In this document: positions 14,399-23,137 of the stretch, one piece after another
Layout of the letters: every line of letters begins with the position of its first letter
Numbering within the stretch: position 1 is the first letter of the stretch
Assembly: GCA_016125135.1 (NCBI GenBank)
Contig: WGMJ01000003.1
Coordinates: 372,001 to 436,000, forward strand
Origin: Alphaproteobacteria bacterium
Lineage (GTDB): Bacteria; Pseudomonadota; Alphaproteobacteria; Micavibrionales; Micavibrionaceae
Reading direction: 5' to 3'
DNA length: 64,000 bases
Position numbers and translations under genes: made by a program
Notes under the pieces: model-generated
The model's input: the letters and a program-made list of their open reading frames with translations, nothing else
The model's database searches: none
Told to the model about the DNA's origin: nothing

Positions 14399-17095
14399 AT
14401 GAAAAAGATGCTCATCGATGCAACGCACGCAGAAGAAACGCGCGTTGCCGTTATTGATAATGATTGCCGCCTGATCGAATATGATTATGAAAGCGCGGCA
14501 CGCCGCCCTCTCAAAGGCAATATCTTCCTCGCTAAAGTCACCCGTGTTGAACCGTCCCTGCAGGCGGCTTTCGTGAATTTTGGTGGCAACCGCCATGGCT
14601 TCCTGCCTTTCTCTGAAATCCACCCCGATTATTTCCGCATCCCTGTTGCTGACAAGCAGGCGATTCTTGATGAACAAAAACGTGAAATGGAAGAACGCCG
14701 CGCTGCCGAAGAAGAGGAAGAGGCAGAAGAAGAAGCCCGCCTGCTTGCATTACAAGAAGCGCGTAACAAAGCCAGCGAAGAAACCGCAAATGAAGAAGAA
14801 GTAACAGAATTGAGTGGCGCTGAAGAACTTATCAGCACTGATACACCGCAGCCTGATGTTGCACCGGAAGCTTTCGAAGAGCCTGAAGAAGACGAGGCCG
14901 AGGAAGGTGAGGACGCGCAAGTGAGTGAAGAAGCCGCTGAAGAATCTGATGATGAAGATGACGGCGATGAAGATGAATCTGATGATGAACTCGTTGCTGA
15001 AGGCAATACCGAAGATGGTGATGAAGCTGTAGGTGAGGTGGCCGAAGGTGCAGAAGGGAGTACCGAAGAAGGTGCCGAGGGCGAAAATGAAGGCGAGAAT
15101 AATGGGCGCCGTCGTCGCGGTGGTCGTGGTCGCTGGCGCGGCCGTGATAATCGCCGCGGTGGTGGTGGCCGTGGTGGTCGCTCGAGCTTCCATTCGCGCC
15201 GTGTAGAAATGGTTGGTGGTGATGGCGTTGAGGGTGATCAGGTTTACCGTCCGTCTTTACGCAAACATTACAAAATTCAAGAAGTGATCAAGCGCGGACA
15301 AATCATGCTTGTGCAGATTGTAAAAGAAGAGCGCGGTAATAAAGGTGCAGCTGTAACAACCTATCTTTCACTCCCTGGCCGTTACTGTGTTTTGATGCCA
15401 AACAGTCCGCGCGCCGGTGGTGTGAGCCGCAAGATTGCGAATTTCGAAGAGCGTCGCCGCATGCGCCACTTGTTGCGCGAGCTGGAAGTACCAGACGGTA
15501 TGTCGACAATTGTGCGCACGGCCGGTATGTCGCGCGACAAACAGGAGATCAAGCGTGACCTTGATTACCTGATGCGGCTTTGGGATACAATCCGCGAATT
15601 GACGCTCAAATCAACTGCACCGTCCCTTGTTTATGAAGAGGGGGACCTTATCAAGAAAGCGATCCGTGATATTTACGGGCCGGAGATTGAAGAGATTATG
15701 GTGTCGGGCAAAGACGGTTATGATGAAGCGAAAAACTTCATGAAACTGTTGATGCCGTCAAATGTGAAGGACGTGAAGGACTATAAAGACGAGCGCTTGC
15801 CGCTTTTCCACAAATACAAGGTTGAAAGCCAGATTGTTGATATTTCTGAATCAACCGTGCGCTTGCGCTCAGGTGGGTATCTGGTGATTAACCCGACTGA
15901 AGCGCTTGTTTCAATTGATGTGAACTCGGGCCGCGCGACAAAAGAGCGCCATATCGAGGAAACAGCCTTGAAAACAAACCTTGAAGCAGCCAGCGAAGTT
16001 GCACGTCAATTGAAATTGCGTGACCTTGGCGGGCTTGTGGTGATCGACTTTATCGATATGGAAGATTTCCGCAATAACGGTAAGGTTGAGCGCCGCTTGC
16101 GTGATGCGCTTTCGAATGACCGCGCGCGTATTCAGGTGGGCCGTATTTCATCCTTCGGGTTGCTCGAGCTTTCACGACAGCGCTTGAACCCGAGTTTGAC
16201 CGAGTCACAATTCCAGAAATGTGAATATTGTGAAGGGTCAGGGCATACACGTACCGTTGATGCCGCTGCTGTTATAGCCTTGCGTGCATTGGAAGCAGAA
16301 GCGCTGAAAAGCAGCGCGATCCGCCAGCTTGTGCTCACACTGCCTTCAGCAACAGCTGTGTATATTCTCAATCATAAAAAAGCAATGTTGACCGACATCG
16401 AGAAGCGTTTCGATTTCAAAGTGCTGATACAGGTTGATGAAGATTTCGCGCCGGATGGTTATGAGATTAATGTTTCAGCCATGAAGCAGAATGACGAGGA
16501 TGACGAGGAAGGTGCATCACAGCGCCGCCCTGTGCGCCAGCCGCGTAACTACAGTAACAACGCCGAAGAGCAAGATGCAGGCGATAAAGCTGAAGAGGCG
16601 CAAGAAGCACAGCCAGCCTACGCCGGCGATGACGCTGAAGAAGATGAAGACGATGTGATGCCAGAAGATAATTCAGGCAATGTCGAGCGCGAGTTGCGTG
16701 ATGGGGGCCGTGGTGGTCGCAACCGCAACCGTGGCGGCAGAAACCGGAACCGTAATAATAATCGCCGCGGGGGTCGTGGCGGTAAAGGTGGTTTCCGTGG
16801 TGACCGTGAAGGAAATAGCAACGGGAATGGTAATGGCGGTGGCGATGATTTCAGCCAGATGCTTGATGAAACCGTTTCCGACTTCCGCCCACAGCAACAA
16901 AGCCAGCAACAGGCGCAAAGCGCACCTGCGCAGGATAAGCCAAAAGTAGCTGCGAAATACTTCACATCACGCCGGAGTGCGTCAGCCAGTGTTGCAGACA
17001 CACCACCACCTGTGGCTGATGAGCCAGCCCCCGCCAATGACGGCGCTGATGGCGACCCGAAGAAAAGCGGCTGGTGGAATAAAATTCTCGACTAA
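14399..17095 (+). CDS. rne: Ribonuclease E/G with acidic and RG-rich S1 insertion
   Basis: 898 residues. It cuts single-stranded AU-rich RNA and starts mRNA decay and rRNA/tRNA processing. The S1 domain begins at about residue 38 (NIFLAKVTRVEP) but is split after HPDYF (residue 79) by an insertion up to about 280 that is Glu/Asp-rich and then Arg-Gly-rich. It resumes at YRPSLRKHYKI. The catalytic DNase I-like domain has Asp507 (SIDVNSG) and Asp550 (VVIDFIDME), 43 apart as in E. coli, and the Zn-link CEYC at 608-611. The tail is again acidic and RG-rich. ATG 14399 is chosen for its Shine-Dalgarno and because MLIDATHAEETRV is the conserved start. A terminator follows. Confidence 0.95.
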   Translation: MKKMLIDATHAEETRVAVIDNDCRLIEYDYESAARRPLKGNIFLAKVTRVEPSLQAAFVNFGGNRHGFLPFSEIHPDYFRIPVADKQAILDEQKREMEERRAAEEEEEAEEEARLLALQEARNKASEETANEEEVTELSGAEELISTDTPQPDVAPEAFEEPEEDEAEEGEDAQVSEEAAEESDDEDDGDEDESDDELVAEGNTEDGDEAVGEVAEGAEGSTEEGAEGENEGENNGRRRRGGRGRWRGRDNRRGGGGRGGRSSFHSRRVEMVGGDGVEGDQVYRPSLRKHYKIQEVIKRGQIMLVQIVKEERGNKGAAVTTYLSLPGRYCVLMPNSPRAGGVSRKIANFEERRRMRHLLRELEVPDGMSTIVRTAGMSRDKQEIKRDLDYLMRLWDTIRELTLKSTAPSLVYEEGDLIKKAIRDIYGPEIEEIMVSGKDGYDEAKNFMKLLMPSNVKDVKDYKDERLPLFHKYKVESQIVDISESTVRLRSGGYLVINPTEALVSIDVNSGRATKERHIEETALKTNLEAASEVARQLKLRDLGGLVVIDFIDMEDFRNNGKVERRLRDALSNDRARIQVGRISSFGLLELSRQRLNPSLTESQFQKCEYCEGSGHTRTVDAAAVIALRALEAEALKSSAIRQLVLTLPSATAVYILNHKKAMLTDIEKRFDFKVLIQVDEDFAPDGYEINVSAMKQNDEDDEEGASQRRPVRQPRNYSNNAEEQDAGDKAEEAQEAQPAYAGDDAEEDEDDVMPEDNSGNVERELRDGGRGGRNRNRGGRNRNRNNNRRGGRGGKGGFRGDREGNSNGNGNGGGDDFSQMLDETVSDFRPQQQSQQQAQSAPAQDKPKVAAKYFTSRRSASASVADTPPPVADEPAPANDGADGDPKKSGWWNKILD

Positions 17096-17114
17096 TAATT
17101 GCGAGAAACCTTAG

Positions 17115-17140
17115 AAAAAGGCCCGTTCCGGGCCTTTTTT
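17115..17140 (+). terminator. Rho-independent terminator of rne
   Basis: Perfect 11-base stem (AAAAAGGCCCG and its complement) around a TTC loop, ending in a T run, 20 bases after the rne stop. Confidence 0.9.
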
Positions 17141-17217
17141 ATTAACCATATTCTTTGTTGCTATAACGTTGCAAGAAAGCTAGTGTACGCACATAAATTT
17201 AAAAAAATGGAGGGAAA

Positions 17218-18219
17218 ATGCATACAGAAGAAAAAATAAAGGCTGTGTTCTGGAGCGCAGTTGCGGTGGGGGCTTTTAGCCTTTTAGCCATGAATGGTTC
17301 GGATGAGAGTCAGGAAGCCGAGCGTGTCGCCGCACTTCAACAAATAGCTGATACAGAGTGTGATTATACGCCCGAAATTGCTGCGATGACTTTTGATGAA
17401 AAGAAAAGCTTTGATCAACAACTAGCTACCGACTGCCATGAAAGCGCCGAAATCGCTTTGTCCCGCCTCGAAGATGAAGATTATTTCCGCCCGACTGGCA
17501 GCTGGAGTCTTTTGGCGAGATGGCTCAGCCACCCTATTGACGGTGACGCCCATTTTGAAAGTGTTAGCGAAAATATAGACGCGGACGTGCAGAGATTATT
17601 GCCGCAAATGCGCGCAGCGCGGCTCGCCCGATTGGAAGAGCAGGAAGCCCTCCGTGAAGCATATGCAGAGATCCGTGCGGCCGTGGAAGCTACGACGATC
17701 CGCGGGATCGAGATGTTCAATAATGCAGAGATCCAGCTGGAGTTGCAATCACTACAGATTCACGACGGTGTTCGTGTTGGTTCATTTGGTGTTACAACAA
17801 CAGATGCCGGCACAAGCTTTACGAACACATTTACCTACAACCATATCACAGGGCGTGGTACGCAACCGGAAGGCACAAGTACAACGGATTTCGAATTTTT
17901 CATCTCGGGCTACGTCTCGAGCTTCCTGAGCTCAGGCGAAACATCCCTTTCAGGGAGTGGTCGGGCACGCACCAATTATAATGGTGCTTTACGCTGCCTC
18001 AACAGGGAAGACCGTGGCGAGGCGGGTTGTACGGTTGCGGTCGCGGTGCTTGATGCGTTTAACCGCCTTGATCAACGACATTTTGATATACTTGTGCGCG
18101 ATATTCGCGAGAAAACCGAAGGCGACTATGTCGAGGACCAGTATGGTTACCACACGAGAAGAAGAGATGATCATATTTCTTCTACACCAACATTCCCCGT
18201 TCTGCGTATTACGCTTTAG
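17218..18219 (+). CDS. Membrane-anchored protein of unknown function
   Basis: 333 residues. A short N-terminal hydrophobic segment (about 8-24) probably anchors or exports the protein. A helical Ala/Glu/Arg-rich part (about 110-165) is followed by a Ser/Thr/Gly-rich part with beta character (residues 180-250) and four scattered Cys (DTECDY, ATDCHE, LRCLN, AGCTV) that could form disulfides. No family recognised. GGAGGG eight bases upstream of ATG 17218 is a strong ribosome-binding site. It overlaps the convergent thpR by four bases. Confidence 0.65.
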   Translation: MHTEEKIKAVFWSAVAVGAFSLLAMNGSDESQEAERVAALQQIADTECDYTPEIAAMTFDEKKSFDQQLATDCHESAEIALSRLEDEDYFRPTGSWSLLARWLSHPIDGDAHFESVSENIDADVQRLLPQMRAARLARLEEQEALREAYAEIRAAVEATTIRGIEMFNNAEIQLELQSLQIHDGVRVGSFGVTTTDAGTSFTNTFTYNHITGRGTQPEGTSTTDFEFFISGYVSSFLSSGETSLSGSGRARTNYNGALRCLNREDRGEAGCTVAVAVLDAFNRLDQRHFDILVRDIREKTEGDYVEDQYGYHTRRRDDHISSTPTFPVLRITL

Positions 18220-18764
18220 GAGAACTGCTTGTTAAGCGGGTAAGAAGACAGAGCCTCGTAGCGCTTGGAAGCGGCGAGACCTTTTTCTGGTACGCCACCT
18301 GACTCATATAGAAAAAATTCATCAGCCTGCCATGAGCCGCGCAATGCGCTGCGGTTCTTCTTCATAAAATCGGCAATGTCGCGTTTGTTACGTGCACGGG
18401 CGAGTGTAATATGCGGCACGTAAGGCCGTGTGCCAAAATCAAACCCGAGTGGCATAACTTTATCGGCAATTTCAGCAACCAGATTATTGAGCTTTCGTGT
18501 GCTGTGCACCGGGCAGTAAAGAATACCGCTATCTTTGTCGAACATATCAAAACCTTCCGCTTCAAGGCCAAAACTATTCACACGCACACGGGCAAGGCGT
18601 TCCTGAATGTCAGGGAGGAGGGCATCATCAACATCACCCAAGAAACGCAATGTAATATGTAGATCATCAGGCAAATGCCATTTTAGTTGCGGATATAGGG
18701 GCGCAGTTTTCGCGAGATCATTCTTGAAAGAAGGGGGGACAGCAAGGCCTGTAAAAAGCCGCAT
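18216..18764 (-). CDS. thpR: RNA 2',3'-cyclic phosphodiesterase
   Basis: 182 residues, the normal size. The two HxT motifs that define the 2H phosphoesterase superfamily are present: HITLRF around residue 36 and HITLAR around residue 119. The family (LigT/ThpR) opens 2',3'-cyclic phosphates on RNA to 2'-phosphates. Its ATG overlaps the stop of the upstream secreted-protein gene (TAATG), so they are coupled. Confidence 0.9.
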   Translation of the reverse strand: MRLFTGLAVPPSFKNDLAKTAPLYPQLKWHLPDDLHITLRFLGDVDDALLPDIQERLARVRVNSFGLEAEGFDMFDKDSGILYCPVHSTRKLNNLVAEIADKVMPLGFDFGTRPYVPHITLARARNKRDIADFMKKNRSALRGSWQADEFFLYESGGVPEKGLAASKRYEALSSYPLNKQFS

Positions 18765-19252
18765 TAATAAAGGTCCAGCCCTTTTTGTGTACGGACACCA
18801 ATGACCTCATCGGTTTTCCAGTCATAAAGGAAAAGTGTTTGCGGTGTTTCAGCACTTGTCATGCTGAAAGCGGCATCCATAAATTCGATGATGCGGGATT
18901 GATCCGCGAGGCCAAGGTGATAAAAATTCGGGCCGACTGTAATAGCGGGCGCGCCGTCTGCTGTGCCGCGGTCGCGGATAATATCGGCAGCATAAAACTG
19001 GCGCACATGATGCTCCATCACTTCGGGGCTGGTCATCCAGTTTTTCGGGGTCCAGTTTTTATCCGCATCCATCAACGGGTAAGGGTTTTTTCCATTGCTT
19101 TCGTAATAGGGCTGGAAATCCTGTGGGACGCCCCAAGCGGGGTCCCAGTGGGACCATTTCCAGGTGAGGGGCCATGGTTTCGGATCAGCCTGTACGGGGG
19201 CTGAAAAACCCAAGGAAAAACAAAGAGATAAAAGAAGTACCAAAATGCGCAT
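18764..19252 (-). CDS. Secreted protein of unknown function
   Basis: 162 residues with a signal peptide ending near VQADP (about residue 22). The mature part is rich in Trp and Pro at its start (KPWPLTWKWSHWDPAWGVP) and ends TDEVIGVRTQKGLDLY. No catalytic motif recognised. Translation is likely coupled to thpR. Confidence 0.65.
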   Translation of the reverse strand: MRILVLLLSLCFSLGFSAPVQADPKPWPLTWKWSHWDPAWGVPQDFQPYYESNGKNPYPLMDADKNWTPKNWMTSPEVMEHHVRQFYAADIIRDRGTADGAPAITVGPNFYHLGLADQSRIIEFMDAAFSMTSAETPQTLFLYDWKTDEVIGVRTQKGLDLY

Positions 19253-19293
19253 TTTTTCAACGTTCCTTAAGGTAATTAAGATACACTAAAGGG

Positions 19294-19707
19294 ATGGTCG
19301 GTGGAATAGGGCAGGCAATCGGGACCGCGTTAAGTGGTTTGACGGCACAGAGTAAAAAACTCGGGGTCGCTGCATCGAATATCGCCAATGCACATACCAC
19401 CGGCCACCTTGATAAAGACGAACTTCCACATCCCTATATTGCACTTGAAACAGTTATCGTCGGCAGTGGCGATGGCTCTGTGCGCACATCTGTGGTTGCG
19501 CGCGACCCGGGCACGGTCGAGGCCTACGACCCTGACTCACCCTATGCCGATGAAGACGGTATGGTTGGCGCACCGAGTGTAAATATCGACGAAGAGATGA
19601 TTACAACCCTGCAGGCCGCACAGGCTTATAAAGCGAACGCTGCGCTGATAAGAACAGCGAAAGAAATGCAGGAAGAATTGCGCGAAGCAATTAACGTCAA
19701 AGCTTAA
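19294..19707 (+). CDS. FlgC-like flagellar basal-body rod protein
   Basis: 137 residues, the size of FlgC. The N-terminal LGVAASNIANAHTTGH matches the rod/hook-family motif (N.ANa.T.g), and the C-terminal half VNIDEEMITTLQAAQAYKAN matches the conserved FlgC end. Rod proteins lack cleaved signals and are exported by the flagellar type III system. No other flagellar gene is in the window, so either it is a scattered gene or has another role. It meets the next gene tail to tail with a four-base overlap. Confidence 0.8.
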   Translation: MVGGIGQAIGTALSGLTAQSKKLGVAASNIANAHTTGHLDKDELPHPYIALETVIVGSGDGSVRTSVVARDPGTVEAYDPDSPYADEDGMVGAPSVNIDEEMITTLQAAQAYKANAALIRTAKEMQEELREAINVKA

Positions 19708-20564
19708 AGCACGTATCTATTATAATAATTTTGCAAACGTTCCGCGGCTTCTTCCATGGGCGCAGTGACAATTCCAAGAGCCCGCATCGTATCCCCGATA
19801 AGCGGGTTTATATTGTCAGGGCTACTTGAAAGGAAACTGGCTTCAACACTGCTATGGGCATAACCTATAACAGCGCTTGTTCGTGTGGGAGACCAAAGGC
19901 CGCGATGTAATGTTTGTACATCGTGAGAGCTTATGTCGTAAGGCTCGAAACTTCTGATATCGCGATCAACAACAGGCCTGCGTGTTAAATCGCGCAGATC
20001 TGTTGCGCGGATCATTTTTTGGGTTGGTTTCAAGCCTTGTGTTGCCTGCGTGAAAGCGGTTCCCAACTGTCGGTAAGGATGGTCCCAGAGGTATTCTGTC
20101 GGATATTTGTCTGAACCCACAAATGTCACGTTCGGGTAGGTTACGCGTGGTCTGCGCACGGTATCAAAGTGCCAGCCGGAAGGCACCCATCCGCCTTGAA
20201 CAACACTAATGAAGGCGGCGCGTGTAAACGCCAGCGGAGTCCTGTTGTGTGTATAATCAGCAGTCGTTTGAATAAACTCGCGAAACTGCCCGAGTTCTGC
20301 CGGCACATGATAGACATGTGATTGTGGTAGCTTTAAAAGAACATGCATTCTCTCTATTGGCCGTTCGGGCCAGTGGCTGAACATTTCCTGATCTTGCAAT
20401 GTGCCAACAAAATCGGGCCGGTGTGTCCGTTTATCAATAGCGGCATCAAAAAGACGGTCTTCCGGGGCTAATTCAGTTGGTGGCCCGTTTCGACCATATA
20501 CAGGCGAGAGTTTGAACCCCCGTCCGGATAAATCTCGTGCTTTTAGAAAATCCCCTTTAGCCAT
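19704..20564 (-). CDS. Conserved hypothetical protein with an HxD motif
   Basis: 286 residues, soluble, no signal peptide. The central segment GGWVPSGWHFDTVRRPRV holds an HxD motif of the kind that binds iron in 2-oxoglutarate oxygenases, but a clear distal His/Arg pair could not be assigned, so this is only a hint. The gene has the same orientation as the next upstream unknown gene, 79 bases away. Confidence 0.55.
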   Translation of the reverse strand: MAKGDFLKARDLSGRGFKLSPVYGRNGPPTELAPEDRLFDAAIDKRTHRPDFVGTLQDQEMFSHWPERPIERMHVLLKLPQSHVYHVPAELGQFREFIQTTADYTHNRTPLAFTRAAFISVVQGGWVPSGWHFDTVRRPRVTYPNVTFVGSDKYPTEYLWDHPYRQLGTAFTQATQGLKPTQKMIRATDLRDLTRRPVVDRDIRSFEPYDISSHDVQTLHRGLWSPTRTSAVIGYAHSSVEASFLSSSPDNINPLIGDTMRALGIVTAPMEEAAERLQNYYNRYVL

Positions 20565-20643
20565 AGGGGGACGCTAGCAGGAGGGCTATTATTATGCAAT
20601 ATAAATATGACTAGAGTGACATTGTTGACGCGAATTCAATAGG

Positions 20644-21420
20644 TTATTTCCGGGGAACAACCAGTTTTGCAGGTCGGCGCTTTTCAGCCCGCGGGAACAG
20701 TGAATAGGTGCGGTTCACGTAGTTGGTAACGCCTGAAACAGAATCAATATAGCGCTTCACCTCAGGCGTGATCTCCGATTCAACCAGTCTGACATTGCGT
20801 GATGGGTCTTCTGCCTCGAAACGGACGTAGAACCACGGCTTGCCTTTTTGCAGCACAATGTCACGGCTTGTATCAAACCATTCAAAAGCCCACATCAATG
20901 GCCGCGGCCAGATATGCGCAGGGAAACGGCCTGCAATCATAGCGCCGGGCAAAGCTTCACGCGCGTAATCAAGATAGGGCGGTAGTTGGTTGATATAGAC
21001 GGGCTCGTCAGCCATAAACACATAGGGCGTTATAAATTGTACAATCGGGCGGTCAGGATGCCGCCATTCAACGCGGTTTATCAAGACGGCCATCTGGCCA
21101 AGATGTTTGGGCCGAATGGTACTTTTGGCGCCTTCGGGGTTCATCAAAACGGGATTGCCTTTATCATCCTTACCCAAGCGCAAGGTTACATCAATCGGGC
21201 AGGGCACAACAAAGTGGCGCGCGTCAAAATCAATTGCTGCAGGGCAAAGCTGGACAGATTTTGCAGAGGCAGGTTTGGGGTCATCCCGCCGGTAGGGGGT
21301 GGGGTCATCCCAGATGAGCGAGGCTTTATCATCTGTAATTGCCCAGCCAATTTCGGCAACGCGACCCTGTTTTTGCTTTTTATTTTCCGATGAGAAGAGA
21401 GATTGAAATGGACATTTCAT
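20644..21420 (-). CDS. Conserved hypothetical protein, 258 residues
   Basis: From ATG 21420 the protein starts MKCPFQSLFSSENKK; a TTG at 21462 would add 14 residues, and neither has a clear ribosome-binding site. Soluble, with aromatic-rich blocks IWPRPLMWAFEWFDTSRD and KPWFYVRFEAEDPSRNVRL. I recall similar hypothetical proteins in other proteobacteria but know no function. It lies 53 bases downstream of truA on the same strand. Confidence 0.55.
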   Translation of the reverse strand: MKCPFQSLFSSENKKQKQGRVAEIGWAITDDKASLIWDDPTPYRRDDPKPASAKSVQLCPAAIDFDARHFVVPCPIDVTLRLGKDDKGNPVLMNPEGAKSTIRPKHLGQMAVLINRVEWRHPDRPIVQFITPYVFMADEPVYINQLPPYLDYAREALPGAMIAGRFPAHIWPRPLMWAFEWFDTSRDIVLQKGKPWFYVRFEAEDPSRNVRLVESEITPEVKRYIDSVSGVTNYVNRTYSLFPRAEKRRPAKLVVPRK

Positions 21421-21473
21421 AGTATAAGGAGACCATGATTTCCGCACGCGGGCAAGGCCCAATCGGGGAGGGC

Positions 21474-22265
21474 TTAATAATCAACCCGTACCAGATAAAG
21501 CCCATCAGGTGGTGCTGTGACGGCGTTTTCCTTGCGGTCCCTTGCCTCCAGAACGCGCTGCAAATCAGCTTCGTTCCATTCACCTGTGCCGACTTCCATC
21601 AAAGCGCCTGCCATGTTGCGCACCTGATGATGCAGGAAGGAACGTCCCTCGGTCTCGATAATAATTTCGATACCGCCACCTTCATAATTGCGTGCAAAAA
21701 CATCAAGCCGGTCGAGTGTTTTGACGGGTGATTTTGACTGGCATTCGGCTGCGCGGAAGCTTGTAAAATCATGCGTGCCAAGAAGGACTTTTGCGCAGCG
21801 GTTCATTGCATCTACATTTAATTCATGGCGTGTATGCCATACACGCTTGGCATCCAGCACGGGCACGGCCACACGCGAAAGAATGCGGTAGCGGTATAAT
21901 TTGTTCTTGGCTGAAAAACGTGCATGGAATGCTGGATCTGCAATTTCGGCCTTTAAAACAACAACAGCCTTGTTGCGTAAATGTGCGTTCAGCGCATTTA
22001 CAAGCTGCCATCCCTCCAGTTTGCGGTCGCCGTAATCAAGGTCGAAATGGGCAACCTGCCCTTGGGCGTGCACACCGGCATCTGTTCTCCCCGCTGCATG
22101 GATACGGATATCAAGCTGGCAAAAAGCCGTGATGGCGCTTTCAATATCTTCCTGAACGGAGGGAATGCCGCCATCTTGCCGCTGCCAGCCAGAAAAACAC
22201 GTGCCGTCATACTCGACCATGATTTTCCACCTGTTAGTCGTGGTGCTGGCGGGGCTAGATTCCAT
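21474..22265 (-). CDS. truA: tRNA pseudouridine(38-40) synthase
   Basis: Converts U38-U40 of tRNA anticodon stems to pseudouridine. The catalytic Asp is in AAGRTDAGVHAQGQ, and the N-terminal EYDGTCFSGWQRQ and RSFLHHQVRNM are conserved. I set the start at ATG 22265 (MESSPAST, 263 residues); ATG 22286 is an alternative, and the longer open frame to 22373 would run into the divergent sdhC. The 56-base gap to sdhC must carry both promoters. Confidence 0.93.
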   Translation of the reverse strand: MESSPASTTTNRWKIMVEYDGTCFSGWQRQDGGIPSVQEDIESAITAFCQLDIRIHAAGRTDAGVHAQGQVAHFDLDYGDRKLEGWQLVNALNAHLRNKAVVVLKAEIADPAFHARFSAKNKLYRYRILSRVAVPVLDAKRVWHTRHELNVDAMNRCAKVLLGTHDFTSFRAAECQSKSPVKTLDRLDVFARNYEGGGIEIIIETEGRSFLHHQVRNMAGALMEVGTGEWNEADLQRVLEARDRKENAVTAPPDGLYLVRVDY

Positions 22266-22321
22266 TGCCTTTTTGTAACGAAGCATTATGCTGGAAGCCA
22301 GAAAAATCAGAGGTTTACTAC

Positions 22322-22729
22322 ATGGCAGCATCTGGCCCAACGCCCAAGAACGCCCCCGAGCGCCCTTTATCACCCCATTTACAGGTCTATCGCATGTCGA
22401 ATTTGACCTCCCTGACTTCTATTTTACATAGAATAACTGGTGTGGGGCTTTGTTTAGGGTTACTGATTGCTGTGTGGCTGGTTTTTGCAGCAGCAACAGG
22501 CGAGGAAGCCTTTGCGCAAGCTGTGACATGTCTCTCATCCTCTGCAGGGCAGGTCGTGCTCATTGGTCTTTCATGGGCGGGTTTTTATCATTTGCTCACT
22601 GGCATTCGTCATTTGTTTTTCGATATGGGCTACCTGTTTAAAATCCAGCACGCGGAAACAAGCGGTGTGCTGATTATTCTTGGATCAATTTTTTTCACAG
22701 CCGCAACATGGTTGTATCTTTGGGGTTAA
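22322..22729 (+). CDS. sdhC: Succinate dehydrogenase cytochrome b556 subunit
   Basis: 135 residues from ATG 22322, giving the typical cytosolic N-terminus RPLSPHLQVYR. Three transmembrane helices follow. HRITGVGL and the haem-ligand region GIRHLFFDMG are family hallmarks. It anchors complex II and takes part in ubiquinone reduction in the inner membrane. First gene of sdhCDA. Confidence 0.95.
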   Translation: MAASGPTPKNAPERPLSPHLQVYRMSNLTSLTSILHRITGVGLCLGLLIAVWLVFAAATGEEAFAQAVTCLSSSAGQVVLIGLSWAGFYHLLTGIRHLFFDMGYLFKIQHAETSGVLIILGSIFFTAATWLYLWG

Positions 22730-22733
22730 TAAC

Positions 22734-23135
22734 ATGACGATGAAATGGCAAGAAGGCGGAATGAAAACACCCATGGCGCGCGCGCGCGGTCTTGGGTCTT
22801 CAGGCACGGGTACACATCACTGGTTGCAAGAGCGTATTTCATCGGTTGCGCTTATTCCGCTTTTTATCTGGGCGATCTGGTCAGCCGTATTTCTGGCGGG
22901 TGCTGATTATTTCATTTTCACAGGCTGGCTGAGCGAGCCGATTAATTCTGTTTTGATGATCTTGCTGATTATCTTAACGGCCTACCATGCGGCCCTTGGT
23001 TTGGGTGTGGTGATTGAAGATTACGTGCATCATGAAGGCGCAAAAATGATCATGCTGATTGCGCAAAAACTGTTCTTCTTTGCCCTTGCGATTGCGGGCC
23101 TGTTTAGCGTTTGTAAAATTGCGTTCGGAGCATAA
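22734..23135 (+). CDS. sdhD: Succinate dehydrogenase membrane anchor subunit
   Basis: 133 residues from ATG 22734, four bases after the sdhC stop. Three hydrophobic helices. The segments [18 protein letters not shown] and the haem-side [19 protein letters not shown] match SdhD. Works with SdhC to bind haem b and quinone. Confidence 0.94.
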   Translation: MTMKWQEGGMKTPMARARGLGSSGTGTHHWLQERISSVALIPLFIWAIWSAVFLAGADYFIFTGWLSEPINSVLMILLIILTAYHAALGLGVVIEDYVHHEGAKMIMLIAQKLFFFALAIAGLFSVCKIAFGA

Positions 23136-23137
23136 AA

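Noticed and set aside
14629-15193. Ser- and Thr/Ile-rich minus-strand frames opposite the RNase E acidic insertion
   Set aside because: They arise from GAA/GAT-rich codons read backwards and have no independent support.
15303-16371. Minus-strand open frames within rne
   Set aside because: They are mirror frames of a strongly coding gene; none has a family motif or ribosome-binding site.
19268-19280. TTAA-N5-TTAA before the FlgC-like gene as a CtrA site
   Set aside because: Spacing is five, not seven, so it does not fit the consensus.
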